Part shown: piece by piece, positions 27,701-35,208 of the stretch
How positions within the stretch are numbered: position 1 is the first letter of the stretch
Layout: the number at the start of each line of letters is the position of its first letter
NCBI RefSeq assembly: GCF_003627955.1
Contig: NZ_RBWS01000007.1
Location: forward strand, 248,001-312,000
DNA from: Sphingobacterium puteale
GTDB lineage: Bacteria > Bacteroidota > Bacteroidia > Sphingobacteriales > Sphingobacteriaceae
Direction: 5' to 3'
Length of the DNA stretch: 64,000 nt
Notes under the pieces: generated by a model
What the model saw: the letters and a program-made list of their open reading frames with translations, nothing else
Told to the model about the DNA's origin: nothing
Database searches by the model: none
Program-made: the position numbers and the translations under genes

Positions 27701-27922
27701 AAGATCCCGGGATAAACAAGACTGCCCGACAATAAAGTATTTATCCTCATAACCAAAATCATGTCCGAGAAATTCCTTATAATCATGCGGAGCCAAGGCG
27801 AATTCCTTACTGGAGCCATCTGGGTTCCCCAGTTGCCAAACAGTATTCTCCTGCCCCAAAACAAATCGCCCTGAGATCAACAACAAGCCCATGAGAATGA
27901 TAATGGGAAAATACTTTTTCAT
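24785..27922 (-). CDS. GH92 family enzyme with extra N-terminal beta-sandwich domain
   Basis: 1045 residues with signal peptide (MKKYFPIIILMGLLLISGRFVLGQ). Residues about 27-200 (VWQLGNPDGSSKEFALAP..., LEVKLANNDPKNKPTLQIAVNG, FNQVTLTVIKGGWVEFDSFKLLGP) resemble the carbohydrate-binding beta-sandwich found at the end of PL4-type rhamnogalacturonan lyases, followed by a linker domain (200-305). The GH92 part begins YVNTMIGAAHSRWMLAPGPWMPFGMVKISPDN. The acid motif EGNAWQLTF is kept, but the base motif reads YLGDEDQGQMSAW instead of GNDDxG. Substrate may therefore differ from ordinary mannans. It is the promoter-proximal GH92, 440+ bases from the other two. Confidence 0.9.
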   Translation of the reverse strand: MKKYFPIIILMGLLLISGRFVLGQENTVWQLGNPDGSSKEFALAPHDYKEFLGHDFGYEDKYFIVGQSCLSRDLPYVLPGPANEWGGTGGTSGLRTHFLNLYSVLSGNVENGKWALEVKLANNDPKNKPTLQIAVNGKSYNYELKNGDGPVDPVGTGSKSSASTIRIALPEHLISEGFNQVTLTVIKGGWVEFDSFKLLGPQQVKLLRDYTSIIKKVWQSDFELKKGNERIQYMLVDLLKLKDDERIKVLLDGKKIYDKTHEKGLSRLEIPMPYVSKEVRSKYAIYINDKLIQTSSIKRSPKRLGGVSDYVNTMIGAAHSRWMLAPGPWMPFGMVKISPDNQNIGWQAGYEPSIESIGTFSHIHEWTMAGLGTFPTAGQLKTSVGDQYSTHSGYRSAIDKASEQAPLGYYSVHLLDQDIDAKLTAGTRSSFQQYTYHKSDTGRVMIDLKVNGEYDYKIKDLSLKKVSDYKVIGYSSQLSENVWSTDAKQDYIVYFVMEFDKPIINFGTWHDGKITTKSDLVADSAQFAGMYVEFDVRKDNEVQLRTGISYVSIANAAENLKTELSDPFGWSFERVVANQRQVWNELLGRLEIKSDDYLEKEKFYTNMYRTLASRNTFSDVNGQWRSSDEEIRTMKHPEDLALGCDAFWNTFWNLNQFWNLVTPEWSNKWVRSQLAMYDANGWLAKGPAGMEYIPVMVAEHEIPLIVGAYQMGIRDYDVTKAFEAVQKMQTTSPLKFEGGFAGNRDLDVYLKYKYVPYDLGRFSNSLEYSFDDWTVGQFAKSLGKEKEYNYFNDRGSWWKNAIDVRSGYARMKDAKGEWYQDFDPFKSGANHHYVEGNAWQLTFFVPQDIPALAKMIGEDVFLKRLEWGFGESEKWRYNGPNDQYWDYPVVQGNQQSMHFAYIFNWLNKPWLTQKWSRSIGERYYGQGISNAYLGDEDQGQMSAWYIMNAIGLFQLDGGTRTKPIYEIGSPSFEEIRIKLGRQYGRGDQFTIKAKNASKKNMYVQRATLNGKPLQTFYFDAAELLKGGELVLEMGDKPNMQWGLSH

Positions 27923-28692
27923 AATTGATGGATTTTAGAATAAAAAATATGCGAGTCTTTTTGTTCAGCCAGTTACTCGTTTCTACTTATTGCTTGTATT
28001 AGAATGAAGATGAAAAAAATAAAAACCATCTATCAATAAAGCAGATCATCCTAGAAACAACATTGTATACACATAAAAAACAACTAAAAAAATACCTAGA
28101 AACAGAATAAACACCTAAAATATTAGATAAAGTATACAATATTACCATAAATAACAATAATATCAAACAAGAAAAAAACAAAATGTATATACATGAAATA
28201 ATTAATTAAAAGAGATCAATCAAGGAGTTATCATACTTTTTAATGCCCACAGCATAAAATATAGCATGATCATTTAGCATCAGAAGAAGAGGATTGAAAC
28301 AATTAGAGTTATTTTGTTACGATTTGGTATCGCATTAAAAATTTCCATTAAAAGCAAAGCCAACCATTGGGTATTTGAATCCAATAGAGTATATTTATAT
28401 CATATTAATTGCTTTGACAAAATTAAAGATACAAAGTAAAATACAACATTTTATCATGTTGACTAATATTCTACCCATTTGTGTAGAATATTAGTCAACT
28501 ATTTTACAAGAGTTTAACAAGAAAAATCAGATACTCTTTTACCCAAAGTCCCAAACAGACTTAAGGTAAGAAAAACCTGTTTTTGTTAATTACCTTAGAC
28601 TGAAAGCTTATTATTGTAATTTACGCGCAAAAATAATATTAGTCTAATGGGAAATTTCGAAGCGACAATAGATCATCTTTGTGATTTACACT
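27923..28692. other. Long AT-rich gap with divergent promoters
   Basis: About 770 bases of very AT-rich DNA between the divergent GH92 gene and the LuxR-type regulator. No convincing gene: a 60-codon minus-strand frame (27999-28181) is hydrophobic low-complexity sequence of the sort AT-rich DNA gives by chance. It contains a perfect 17-bp inverted repeat (28458-28499), an 8-bp inverted repeat taaggtaa/ttacctta (about 28561-28597), and a copy of the AATATTAGTC word at 28635-28644, also part of the first repeat. Confidence 0.6.
28458..28499. promoter_or_regulatory. Perfect 17-bp inverted repeat, operator or terminator candidate
   Basis: gttgactaatattctac (28458-28474) is exactly reverse-complemented at 28483-28499 around an 8-base spacer. 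It is not followed by a clear T-run on either side, so an operator for a dimeric regulator is as likely as a terminator. The half-site word ATATTAGTC recurs about 140 bases nearer the LuxR gene. Confidence 0.5.
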
Positions 28693-29454
28693 ATGAAAAT
28701 AAAAATTGAAGATTTTTTTAAGCCGATACATGTTAAAGACAACTTTAGCAAAGATGATTATGAGATCGTAAACGCATTTATTAATTTCGCAAGATCATTA
28801 AGTCGACTAACTTATCAAAGCATCTATTTGATAGATTACTCAAAAAAGAGTTTTTTATTTGTTTCTGACAATCCCATTTTTTTATGCGGAAGTTCCCCCA
28901 AGGAAGTCATGAAAGAGGGCTATCGTCATTATGTAAGTAATGTTCCAGAAAATGATCTTCATTTATTAAAGAAAATAAATGATGTTGGCTTTGATTTCTA
29001 TGATAAATTAGCCGCCGAAGAGCGTTTAAAGTATTCCATCTCATACGATTTTCATCTGAAGCAACCCGGCAGCAAACCATTATTGGTAAACCACAAATTG
29101 AAACCTTTACTTTTAGACAACAACGCAAATCCATGGATTGCACTTTGCTTAGTTTCTATATCATCACATCCAAATGCCGGAAACATCAGGTTTAAATCAG
29201 ATGAAGATGGAAGACAATTTGAATATGATCTGGGTAAAGATATCTGGGTGGAAACACCGCGTGTAAAATTAAAACCGCGAGAAAAGGATATCTTGATTTT
29301 TTCGGCACAAGGGCTTACAATGGATCAGATTGCAGACAGGCTCTATGTGTCTATTGACACCGTTAAATTTCATAAAAAACAGATATTTTCAAAGTTAAAG
29401 GTAAAGAGCATCACCGAAGCTACCGCTTTAGCAATCGAATTGTCTCTCTTTTAA
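28693..29454 (+). CDS. PAS-like LuxR-type transcriptional regulator
   Basis: 253 residues from the ATG at 28693 (a GTG four codons upstream is less likely). The C-terminal HTH_LuxR is clear: LKPREKDILIFSAQGLTMDQIADRLYVSIDTVKFHKKQIFSKLKVKSITEATALAIE (about 195-250). The N-terminal 190 residues look PAS-like (SIYLIDYSKKSFLFVSDNPIFLCGSSPKEVMKEGY...), not like the autoinducer domain of LuxR. Similar PAS-LuxR regulators are common in Bacteroidota. It converges, 9 bases apart, on an autoinducer-synthase-like gene, so the three genes 28.7-31.0 kb may belong together. Confidence 0.85.
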   Translation: MKIKIEDFFKPIHVKDNFSKDDYEIVNAFINFARSLSRLTYQSIYLIDYSKKSFLFVSDNPIFLCGSSPKEVMKEGYRHYVSNVPENDLHLLKKINDVGFDFYDKLAAEERLKYSISYDFHLKQPGSKPLLVNHKLKPLLLDNNANPWIALCLVSISSHPNAGNIRFKSDEDGRQFEYDLGKDIWVETPRVKLKPREKDILIFSAQGLTMDQIADRLYVSIDTVKFHKKQIFSKLKVKSITEATALAIELSLF

Positions 29455-29463
29455 ACGGATTTT

Positions 29464-30159
29464 TCACAACAAACTATTTTTAGAATCCAATAGCATATCT
29501 TTTGACATCGCCATAAATTTCCGAATGTCGATATCATTTCCATTGCTAAATTGTGAAAGCGTATTTTTTTGAATGAAGGCTTCCAGCCACTGTGACCTAA
29601 TGTATATCGGCAGCGTTTCAGAATAAAAGTAAATGATCGGATCTCCCAGTTGATAAGATTCAATTTCCAACTTACGTAGTGTGTTCACTACTTTTCGGTC
29701 ACATTCAGCAATTATTAAACCGCTACCCAAGCTATAAGGACCATAAAAAGCATCAAAAAGCATTTTTTTTAGAATATTAATCCGATTTCCAATAATTTTG
29801 CCAGAGATAACAAAACGTCCAATGTGCCAAAAATTATCAATACCCGATATCAACAGATCTTCGGTTTTAATATCGAATAATTTTTGAATTGGCAAACAGG
29901 TTTCTTTATCCCAATAGGTAATCCGAATTGAAGCATGGATCCCATTATCTTTCCGACTGCGAAGAACATAATAAATAGATTGATCAAAAAAGACCCTATC
30001 CTCCCCGATCAAAGACTCATAGTCCATTTGATAATCTTGTTCGGAATATTCATCTAATTTATAGTGTTCCTGCGTTGTAACTAAATAAAAATGAATAAGT
30101 TCAGGCAGTTCGTCACTATTAAGTTTGGTAAAGTAATAATTTTCGGGCGTCCAGTTCAT
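29464..30159 (-). CDS. GNAT-fold acyltransferase resembling LuxI / N-acyl amino acid synthases
   Basis: 231 residues from the ATG at 30159 (a TTG five codons upstream also opens the frame). Not confidently recognised. The order of segments recalls the autoinducer synthase / FeeM branch of GNAT: an acidic early stretch (KLDEYSEQDYQMDYESLIGEDRVFFD), a strand with GIHASIRITYWDKETCLPIQKLF comparable to 'G.(I/V)(V/G)..R(L)...T..P......F', then NFWHIGRFVIS comparable to 'E.SRF.V', and a C-terminal acceptor-side half. Product could be an N-acyl amino acid or related signal. The ThiF-like gene 108 bases upstream on the same strand is the likely partner. Could also be an unrelated GNAT. Confidence 0.45.
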   Translation of the reverse strand: MNWTPENYYFTKLNSDELPELIHFYLVTTQEHYKLDEYSEQDYQMDYESLIGEDRVFFDQSIYYVLRSRKDNGIHASIRITYWDKETCLPIQKLFDIKTEDLLISGIDNFWHIGRFVISGKIIGNRINILKKMLFDAFYGPYSLGSGLIIAECDRKVVNTLRKLEIESYQLGDPIIYFYSETLPIYIRSQWLEAFIQKNTLSQFSNGNDIDIRKFMAMSKDMLLDSKNSLL

Positions 30160-30267
30160 GTAGTTGAAATTCAAAAATACTTTATTATAGATTTGTTGAT
30201 TAGATCCTTCCAGAGACGTTGATATTATACAAAAATAGGATAATTATTGCTATTATTAAACGCTATT

Positions 30268-31017
30268 TTACTCATATATAGACAGGTAATATGATTCGGG
30301 AAACACCCTAATCTCTTTATCCGTTGCGATATTAAACACAACCTGGCAAACCATTCCGGCTAATAAATATAAACCCAATGATAACTGTGGCGGTGGAGAT
30401 TCCACTGCGATTTTGCCATATTCCGAAAGAAAATCCTCCAGCCACTTTGTATCAATATTTTTTTCCTGTAGCCTATCGACAATATATTTCCCTACATTTA
30501 TCTCAAATGCATTGTGCTCTTTATCCAAAGACCGCAAATTACGGCTTTCGGGTGTAATAACAGTTAAAAAACCCGCCCAGCCCAAATTGTAGGGATGAAC
30601 AACAGCGATATTTTTTTGTGCCATATATTCATCAAATAAAAAAGGAATATCTGAAGAGAAATCCAGGGCGTTAATAGCCACGTCACAGTTCAAATCGAGG
30701 CTATACAAATTGCTGGGATCAAGAAATTCGGGATAAGCCCTGATCTTTGCATCTGGATGAATGGCCATCAATCGGTCTTTTAAAGCAATAGCCTTATTTA
30801 CCCCGATATCAGCCTCCACATAGTTCTGGCGATTAAGATTTGTCAGTTCGACAATATCGCCGTCAATGATGATCATATTTTCAAATCCCATGCGCAACAA
30901 ACACTCAGCGATATAACTACCAATACCGCAGCCCCCAATAAGCACCCGAAAATCCTGAATGCGTCGCTGCTCCTCTTCTTTTATATGAATGCTATTACGT
31001 TTGTACCTCAAACTCAT
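30268..31017 (-). CDS. ThiF/MoeB/E1-like adenylyltransferase
   Basis: 249 residues. Nucleotide-binding Rossmann motif VLIGGCGIGSYIAECLLRMGFENMIIIDGDIVELTNLNRQNYVEADIGVNKA (about 26-75) is the canonical GxGxxG...D.D.v..sNLnRQ of the ThiF/E1 family, with catalytic-type Arg/Asn and Lys. ALDFSSDIPFLFDEYMAQ follows. The C-terminal CxxC zinc knuckle of MoeB/ThiF is absent and there is no obvious catalytic Cys, so it may adenylate a small acid or peptide carboxylate rather than act as a full sulfur-relay E1. No ubiquitin-like ThiS/MoaD partner is nearby. Read on to the GNAT gene as a two-gene unit. Confidence 0.8.
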   Translation of the reverse strand: MSLRYKRNSIHIKEEEQRRIQDFRVLIGGCGIGSYIAECLLRMGFENMIIIDGDIVELTNLNRQNYVEADIGVNKAIALKDRLMAIHPDAKIRAYPEFLDPSNLYSLDLNCDVAINALDFSSDIPFLFDEYMAQKNIAVVHPYNLGWAGFLTVITPESRNLRSLDKEHNAFEINVGKYIVDRLQEKNIDTKWLEDFLSEYGKIAVESPPPQLSLGLYLLAGMVCQVVFNIATDKEIRVFPESYYLSIYE

Positions 31018-31241
31018 TTTTTATGACAATTTTGTATCCTATAAAGATAGGACTATAATTTAAAAATTATTACATCATCTTTATCAATTAATATCAAAGA
31101 TTCTTTTCGATAGACATCTAACGGTAAAGAACTATATTACGCCAACGTTCACTATATTTACTGTTATAATAGAATCAAGCATAAGAGCGATATGAACGAA
31201 ATCTACACAAGAAGACCTGTTTTAAACGACAAATCACTATA

Positions 31242-31811
31242 ATGAAAAGAAATATACAGCTACTATATATTATTATTACGTTATTACTGAGTATAGATAT
31301 GCTCGCTTACTACCTGGAAAAGATAAGTTTAATCGGTTATTATAGTGACGTCCTACTTTTCTGGACATGGCTAGGACTGAGTATACTTGTGATTGTCATC
31401 TTCTGGAAAAAGATACTGGCAAAGATTATGTTGTCTGGATTAATATTGGGGTTAATTTGTAGCATCCTGCCGATGATGCTACCCTTTTATACCCTGATAT
31501 TGTCCATGTCTCCTTTCGGCCTGCGGATGACAAAAGATTTAGACGAAAATTATCGAGCCCAAATCGTTGGGTATAGTGTTTTATCCGCCCCTTGGTTAGA
31601 AATAATTGAAAAAAAGGGAATATTTGAAAAAAAAGTTTTTAGCTGTGCCGACAATGCATTAAATCATAACGGGACAGCGATAAGAATAGGAAACACAAAA
31701 GACATCATTTTCAATTCAGAAACGGATACAACACTTCGCATTACACTTTTTTATGGAAGCCCCAACAAAACTATTACTTTTGATAAAAGAATAGGAAAAA
31801 TTATATTTTAA
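31242..31811 (+). CDS. Hypothetical membrane protein, 189 aa
   Basis: Not recognised. Three hydrophobic segments in the first half (LLYIIITLLLSIDMLAYYL, VLLFWTWLGLSILVIVIFW, IMLSGLILGLICSILPMMLPFYTLIL), then a soluble beta-rich tail (QIVGYSVLSAPWLEIIEKKGIFEKKVFS...TTLRITLFYGSPNKTITFD). Tail is probably periplasmic. A TATATTTA sequence at 31153-31160 is a near match to the -7 box 80 bases upstream. No link to neighbours is evident. Confidence 0.62.
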   Translation: MKRNIQLLYIIITLLLSIDMLAYYLEKISLIGYYSDVLLFWTWLGLSILVIVIFWKKILAKIMLSGLILGLICSILPMMLPFYTLILSMSPFGLRMTKDLDENYRAQIVGYSVLSAPWLEIIEKKGIFEKKVFSCADNALNHNGTAIRIGNTKDIIFNSETDTTLRITLFYGSPNKTITFDKRIGKIIF

Positions 31812-31874
31812 AGAAACTCTATGCTCAAAAAAACGGTGAATTAGCAAAAACCATCAACGATCATTAAAAGAAAA

Positions 31875-32225
31875 ATGGACAATACTAGAATATATCGCAT
31901 GTCATTTGCCAGTGTGTATCCACATTATATACAAAAGGCAGAAAAAAAAGGCCGCACAAAGGAAGAAGTTGATGAAATTATATTTTGGCTAACGGGTTAT
32001 GATATGCCGGCTTTACAACAGCTCATCGCCGACAAAACAGACTTTGAACATTTTTTCAACCGGGCGCCCCGTTTCAATATCAATGCAACAAAGATTACCG
32101 GCGTTATTTGCGGCTATCGTATCGAAAATATTGAAGATCCTCTTGTCCAAAAAGTTCGTTATTTAGATAAACTGGTTGATGAACTGGCGAAGGGTAAATC
32201 AATGGAAAAAATTTTAAGAAAATAA
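31875..32225 (+). CDS. DUF2200 family protein
   Basis: 116 residues. The start [39 protein letters not shown], the middle [52 protein letters not shown] are the DUF2200 signature over its full length. Members are small cytoplasmic proteins of unknown function in many bacteria. It follows the membrane protein gene by 63 bases and converges on the propeller gene. Confidence 0.93.
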   Translation: MDNTRIYRMSFASVYPHYIQKAEKKGRTKEEVDEIIFWLTGYDMPALQQLIADKTDFEHFFNRAPRFNINATKITGVICGYRIENIEDPLVQKVRYLDKLVDELAKGKSMEKILRK

Positions 32226-32254
32226 ATCAACGTCAAAATACGATCACACGGCGA

Positions 32255-33511
32255 TTATTCGATGGCATAAACAGCACCGTCTGCAGCTCCAAAATAAAGT
32301 GTCCTCTGCTCTATCCAGATTGTGGAAAAAATACTGCCCATTTGTAAATAGTCGGTAAATAACCTATTGATATCATCTGCATATTTCCGTTGCAAATCAG
32401 CCCTTAATTTTCCTTTTCCATCCACAAATAGATGGCGATTTCTTTTACTGGATTCTGTCTGAAAAATGGGCATAGTAGTGCCTTTCGCAACATCAAACTT
32501 ATAAACGATCCCATCCAATGAGCCAAAAAAGGCATTCGAACCGGCAACGGCGGCGCTGCTAAAAGTATTTAGGGTCACCGCCGGTTCAGCCAGTTTTGTA
32601 CCATGTATTTTTTCCAAAGCCAAAATACTGTAGGAGTCTGACATCGTTACGATCACTTTTTCTCCTGATAAGCTGGGCACGCCCGTCCAGCTCCCCGGTT
32701 GGTGGTATATCCAATATCCCGTTCCATCGTTGACATTCAATGCATATACATTAAAATCCCTCGCGCCAAAATAGACCGAGCTATCAGCGGTAATGGCATG
32801 AAATTGAATTTCTCCTTTTGGAAAATAACGTTCACCAACGGTTTTAAACTTCCAACGCAGCTTACCGTTTTTCTCCAAACAATAAAAGTAACCATCAAAA
32901 CTTCCGATCATTACCCGATCTTTGGTCAGTGTCGGTGAAGCATGGACAATGCCGCCAGTAGGAAACTTCCAGCTAAGCTCACCCGTCTTACCGTTAATGG
33001 CATAAATATGGTTATCTCCAGATCCAAAATAAACAATCCCTTCACTAATCGTCGGTGAGGAATGAAAATAATCCCAGGCATCCTTTTTTCTTTCGCCATT
33101 GGTGGCAAAAGTCCAGCGTTTTTGCCCTGTCTCGGTGCTTAAAGCATATAGCAAACCATCTGAGCATACAAAATACAAAAGGCCTGAATCAATGGCTACT
33201 GTCGAACGGATTTCCCCACCTGTTTTATATTTCCATATTATTTTACCATTTATTTTATCCAGTGCATAGAGGTTACTATCACAGGAACCCACAATCACTT
33301 TATCTTTAAAAACTACAGGGGAAGCATATAGTTGACCTTGAGTCTGAAATTTCCATTTTTCCGTTGGCTGTGAACGAATTTCAGCAGCAGCAATATAATT
33401 AAGCCGGTCCGCACTTCGCCCTAGCTGCTGCCCGGAGGCCACGCTCATGTTTGCGATAAGACCAGATAATAACGCAACAAAACAAAAGCAATATCTTCGA
33501 TCAAACATCAT
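32255..33511 (-). CDS. PQQ-type beta-propeller repeat protein, exported
   Basis: 418 residues with a signal peptide (ALLSGLIANMSVASGQ). At least six repeats of the 'xxVYFGSxDxxxYAL(D/N)xxTGxxxWxF' kind: VIVGSCDSNLYALDKINGKIIWKYKTGG, FVCSDGLLYALSTETGQKRWTF, VYFGSGDNHIYAINGKTGELSWKFPTGG, VMIGSFDGYFYCLEKNGKLRWKF, and the last blade FGAADGAVYAIE. This is an outer-layer eight-blade propeller without alcohol dehydrogenase PQQ ligands, so probably a structural or binding protein rather than a dehydrogenase. Convergent with the DUF2200 gene. Confidence 0.9.
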   Translation of the reverse strand: MMFDRRYCFCFVALLSGLIANMSVASGQQLGRSADRLNYIAAAEIRSQPTEKWKFQTQGQLYASPVVFKDKVIVGSCDSNLYALDKINGKIIWKYKTGGEIRSTVAIDSGLLYFVCSDGLLYALSTETGQKRWTFATNGERKKDAWDYFHSSPTISEGIVYFGSGDNHIYAINGKTGELSWKFPTGGIVHASPTLTKDRVMIGSFDGYFYCLEKNGKLRWKFKTVGERYFPKGEIQFHAITADSSVYFGARDFNVYALNVNDGTGYWIYHQPGSWTGVPSLSGEKVIVTMSDSYSILALEKIHGTKLAEPAVTLNTFSSAAVAGSNAFFGSLDGIVYKFDVAKGTTMPIFQTESSKRNRHLFVDGKGKLRADLQRKYADDINRLFTDYLQMGSIFSTIWIEQRTLYFGAADGAVYAIE

Positions 33512-33622
33512 TTATTTTTCAGGGTTAAACAGTAATTTCCAATAAGCGCGCGGTAGGCATGTATCACATTTGAGAGGTAAATATACAACTCCAAGCAAAA
33601 GCTTCCGGCATGGATAAATAGG

Positions 33623-34831
33623 TTAGGGATAAATAAGATACTTCTTTCTCATTTCCTTATAACGCGTTAATCCAGGCTCCCAGCTTTTTCGAATTTCTTC
33701 CTCCGAAACACCTTCTGCTATCTGTCGCCGAAAGGAATCAACACCAACCAATTTTTCTATACTGCCAATCTGCTTGGAAAATGACTGATCAAAGAATTTA
33801 TCTTTTTCAGGAGAATTCCGATAGAGCTCCTGCATCCATGAAAGATTTATTTTCTTACTGTCCACCAGCTTCTGCAAATCATATTCACGCAGATCTAAGC
33901 CGTAGCATTCTTCATCCATAAAAACTGGAGTTTCACTCATTCCTTTTTTACTCACTGGTGTAAACGAAAAGCGATATATACCTTTATAAACCGGACTTCC
34001 AAAAACTGTAAAGGGATAATCCGTCCCCCTTCCATGATTGATCTTTATACCTTCAAAAAGGCAGGTGCTCGGATAGAGGAGAATACTCTGTTCGGTGTTT
34101 AAATTTGGAGAAGGATTAACCGGAAGCTTGTATAACATTTGATGATTATATCCTGCTACGGGTATGATCCTTAGCTTACATTTTTTTGTCGTTGCCATCC
34201 AGCCCTCGCCGTTAATCATCTGGGCAAACTCAGCGATTGTCATTCCGTGAGCAATCGGAACCGGAAACTGACCAATACCCGATTTATATTTCGTATCCAA
34301 GATAGGACCATCGACCAAATACGCATTTGGATTCGGACGATCTAAAATCAAAAGTTCCTTCTCATTTTCGGCACAGGCTTCCATAATGTCGCGAAGTGTG
34401 TTAATATTCGTATAAAATCTTACCCCCATATCCTGTACATCAAAGATGAACACATCAATATCTTTTAGATCATTTTTCGAAGGCTTCTTTTTATTTCCGT
34501 AGAGCGAGATCACCGGAATTTTGGTTGCTGGGTCTATTTCATCCCCGACTTTCGTTCCGTTGCTGGAATTCCCGCGAAACCCATGTTCGGGTCCAAATAT
34601 TTTTACGATTTTAATTCCCCTATTGAGCAGACTGTCTACAAGGTGCCTGTTTTGGATGACTGTAGATGGATTGCCCAAAATTGCAACTCGTTTATCTTTG
34701 AGGTAGGGTATATAGCACTCAGTTTGTTCTGCTCCGGTACGGATGCGATCATTACAATAATCCAGTTGGTTTTGGGCGCGAATCGCCCTAAACGAAAAAA
34801 ACAGTAAGATAAAAACAAATACAATTTTCAT
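33623..34831 (-). CDS. namZ: DUF1343 protein, NamZ-like exo-beta-N-acetylmuramidase
   Basis: 402 residues from the internal Met MKIVFVFILLFFSFRAIRAQ, which gives a signal peptide; the frame opens ten codons earlier. DUF1343 features: KRVAILGNPSTVIQNRHLVDSL, KIVKIFGPEHGFRG, DEIDPATKIPVISLYGNKKKPS, DIDVFIFDVQDMGVRFYTNINTLRDIMEAC, LDRPNPN and SPNLNTEQSILLYPSTCLFEGIKINHGRGTDYPFTVFG. Characterised NamZ enzymes (GH171) release terminal N-acetylmuramic acid from peptidoglycan fragments in cell-wall recycling. No mur recycling genes are adjacent. Confidence 0.88.
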   Translation of the reverse strand: MKIVFVFILLFFSFRAIRAQNQLDYCNDRIRTGAEQTECYIPYLKDKRVAILGNPSTVIQNRHLVDSLLNRGIKIVKIFGPEHGFRGNSSNGTKVGDEIDPATKIPVISLYGNKKKPSKNDLKDIDVFIFDVQDMGVRFYTNINTLRDIMEACAENEKELLILDRPNPNAYLVDGPILDTKYKSGIGQFPVPIAHGMTIAEFAQMINGEGWMATTKKCKLRIIPVAGYNHQMLYKLPVNPSPNLNTEQSILLYPSTCLFEGIKINHGRGTDYPFTVFGSPVYKGIYRFSFTPVSKKGMSETPVFMDEECYGLDLREYDLQKLVDSKKINLSWMQELYRNSPEKDKFFDQSFSKQIGSIEKLVGVDSFRRQIAEGVSEEEIRKSWEPGLTRYKEMRKKYLIYP

Positions 34832-35077
34832 AATTCTTTGGGTTACAATAAAAATAGTCATTGAGACACAGACTTTTTTAGCTTTTACTAAAGATTAAAG
34901 CTAATGATAAACCACCATTTTTTCAAATCCCATTTAATCAGGCATACCCAGATACAGGATTTTGCACTTACAAATGCTCTATTGTATTTTTCATTGTTCA
35001 CAAGGAGTTCTGGAATAATCTCTTGGTTGCTTTTATAGCGATATCTAGCCAATTCCGAAGATAGTCAACCCTTTCAT

Positions 35078-35109
35078 ATTGATAATCCTATTTTATCCCG
35101 CTAACTTTG
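35078..35109 (+). promoter_or_regulatory. Candidate -33/-7 promoter of the AraC gene
   Basis: TAACTTTG at 35102-35109 matches TAnnTTTG exactly, with ATTG (35078-35081) about 20 bases upstream as the -33 element. It lies 100 bases before the AraC-type start, leaving a longish leader. The rest of the 377-base gap 34832-35208 holds an 8-bp hairpin (ttagcttt/aaagctaa, 34878-34904) and no good gene. Confidence 0.5.
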
Positions 35110-35208
35110 GGATATTCTTCTGATATTAGTCAATATCCGTTTACAACAATTCGTAATAACGGAAGAAGATGAAAAGCTTATAGATTTTGACAGCAAAGGT
35201 AATGGACA

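Noticed and set aside
27999..28181. A 60-codon minus-strand frame in the long AT-rich gap.
   Set aside because: Phe/Ser/Leu-rich low-complexity hydrophobic sequence as expected by chance from AT-rich DNA, with no family resemblance.
34904..35038. 44-codon plus-strand frame in the gap before the AraC gene.
   Set aside because: Low-complexity, His/Phe/Leu-rich sequence and no terminator or promoter of its own; not convincing.
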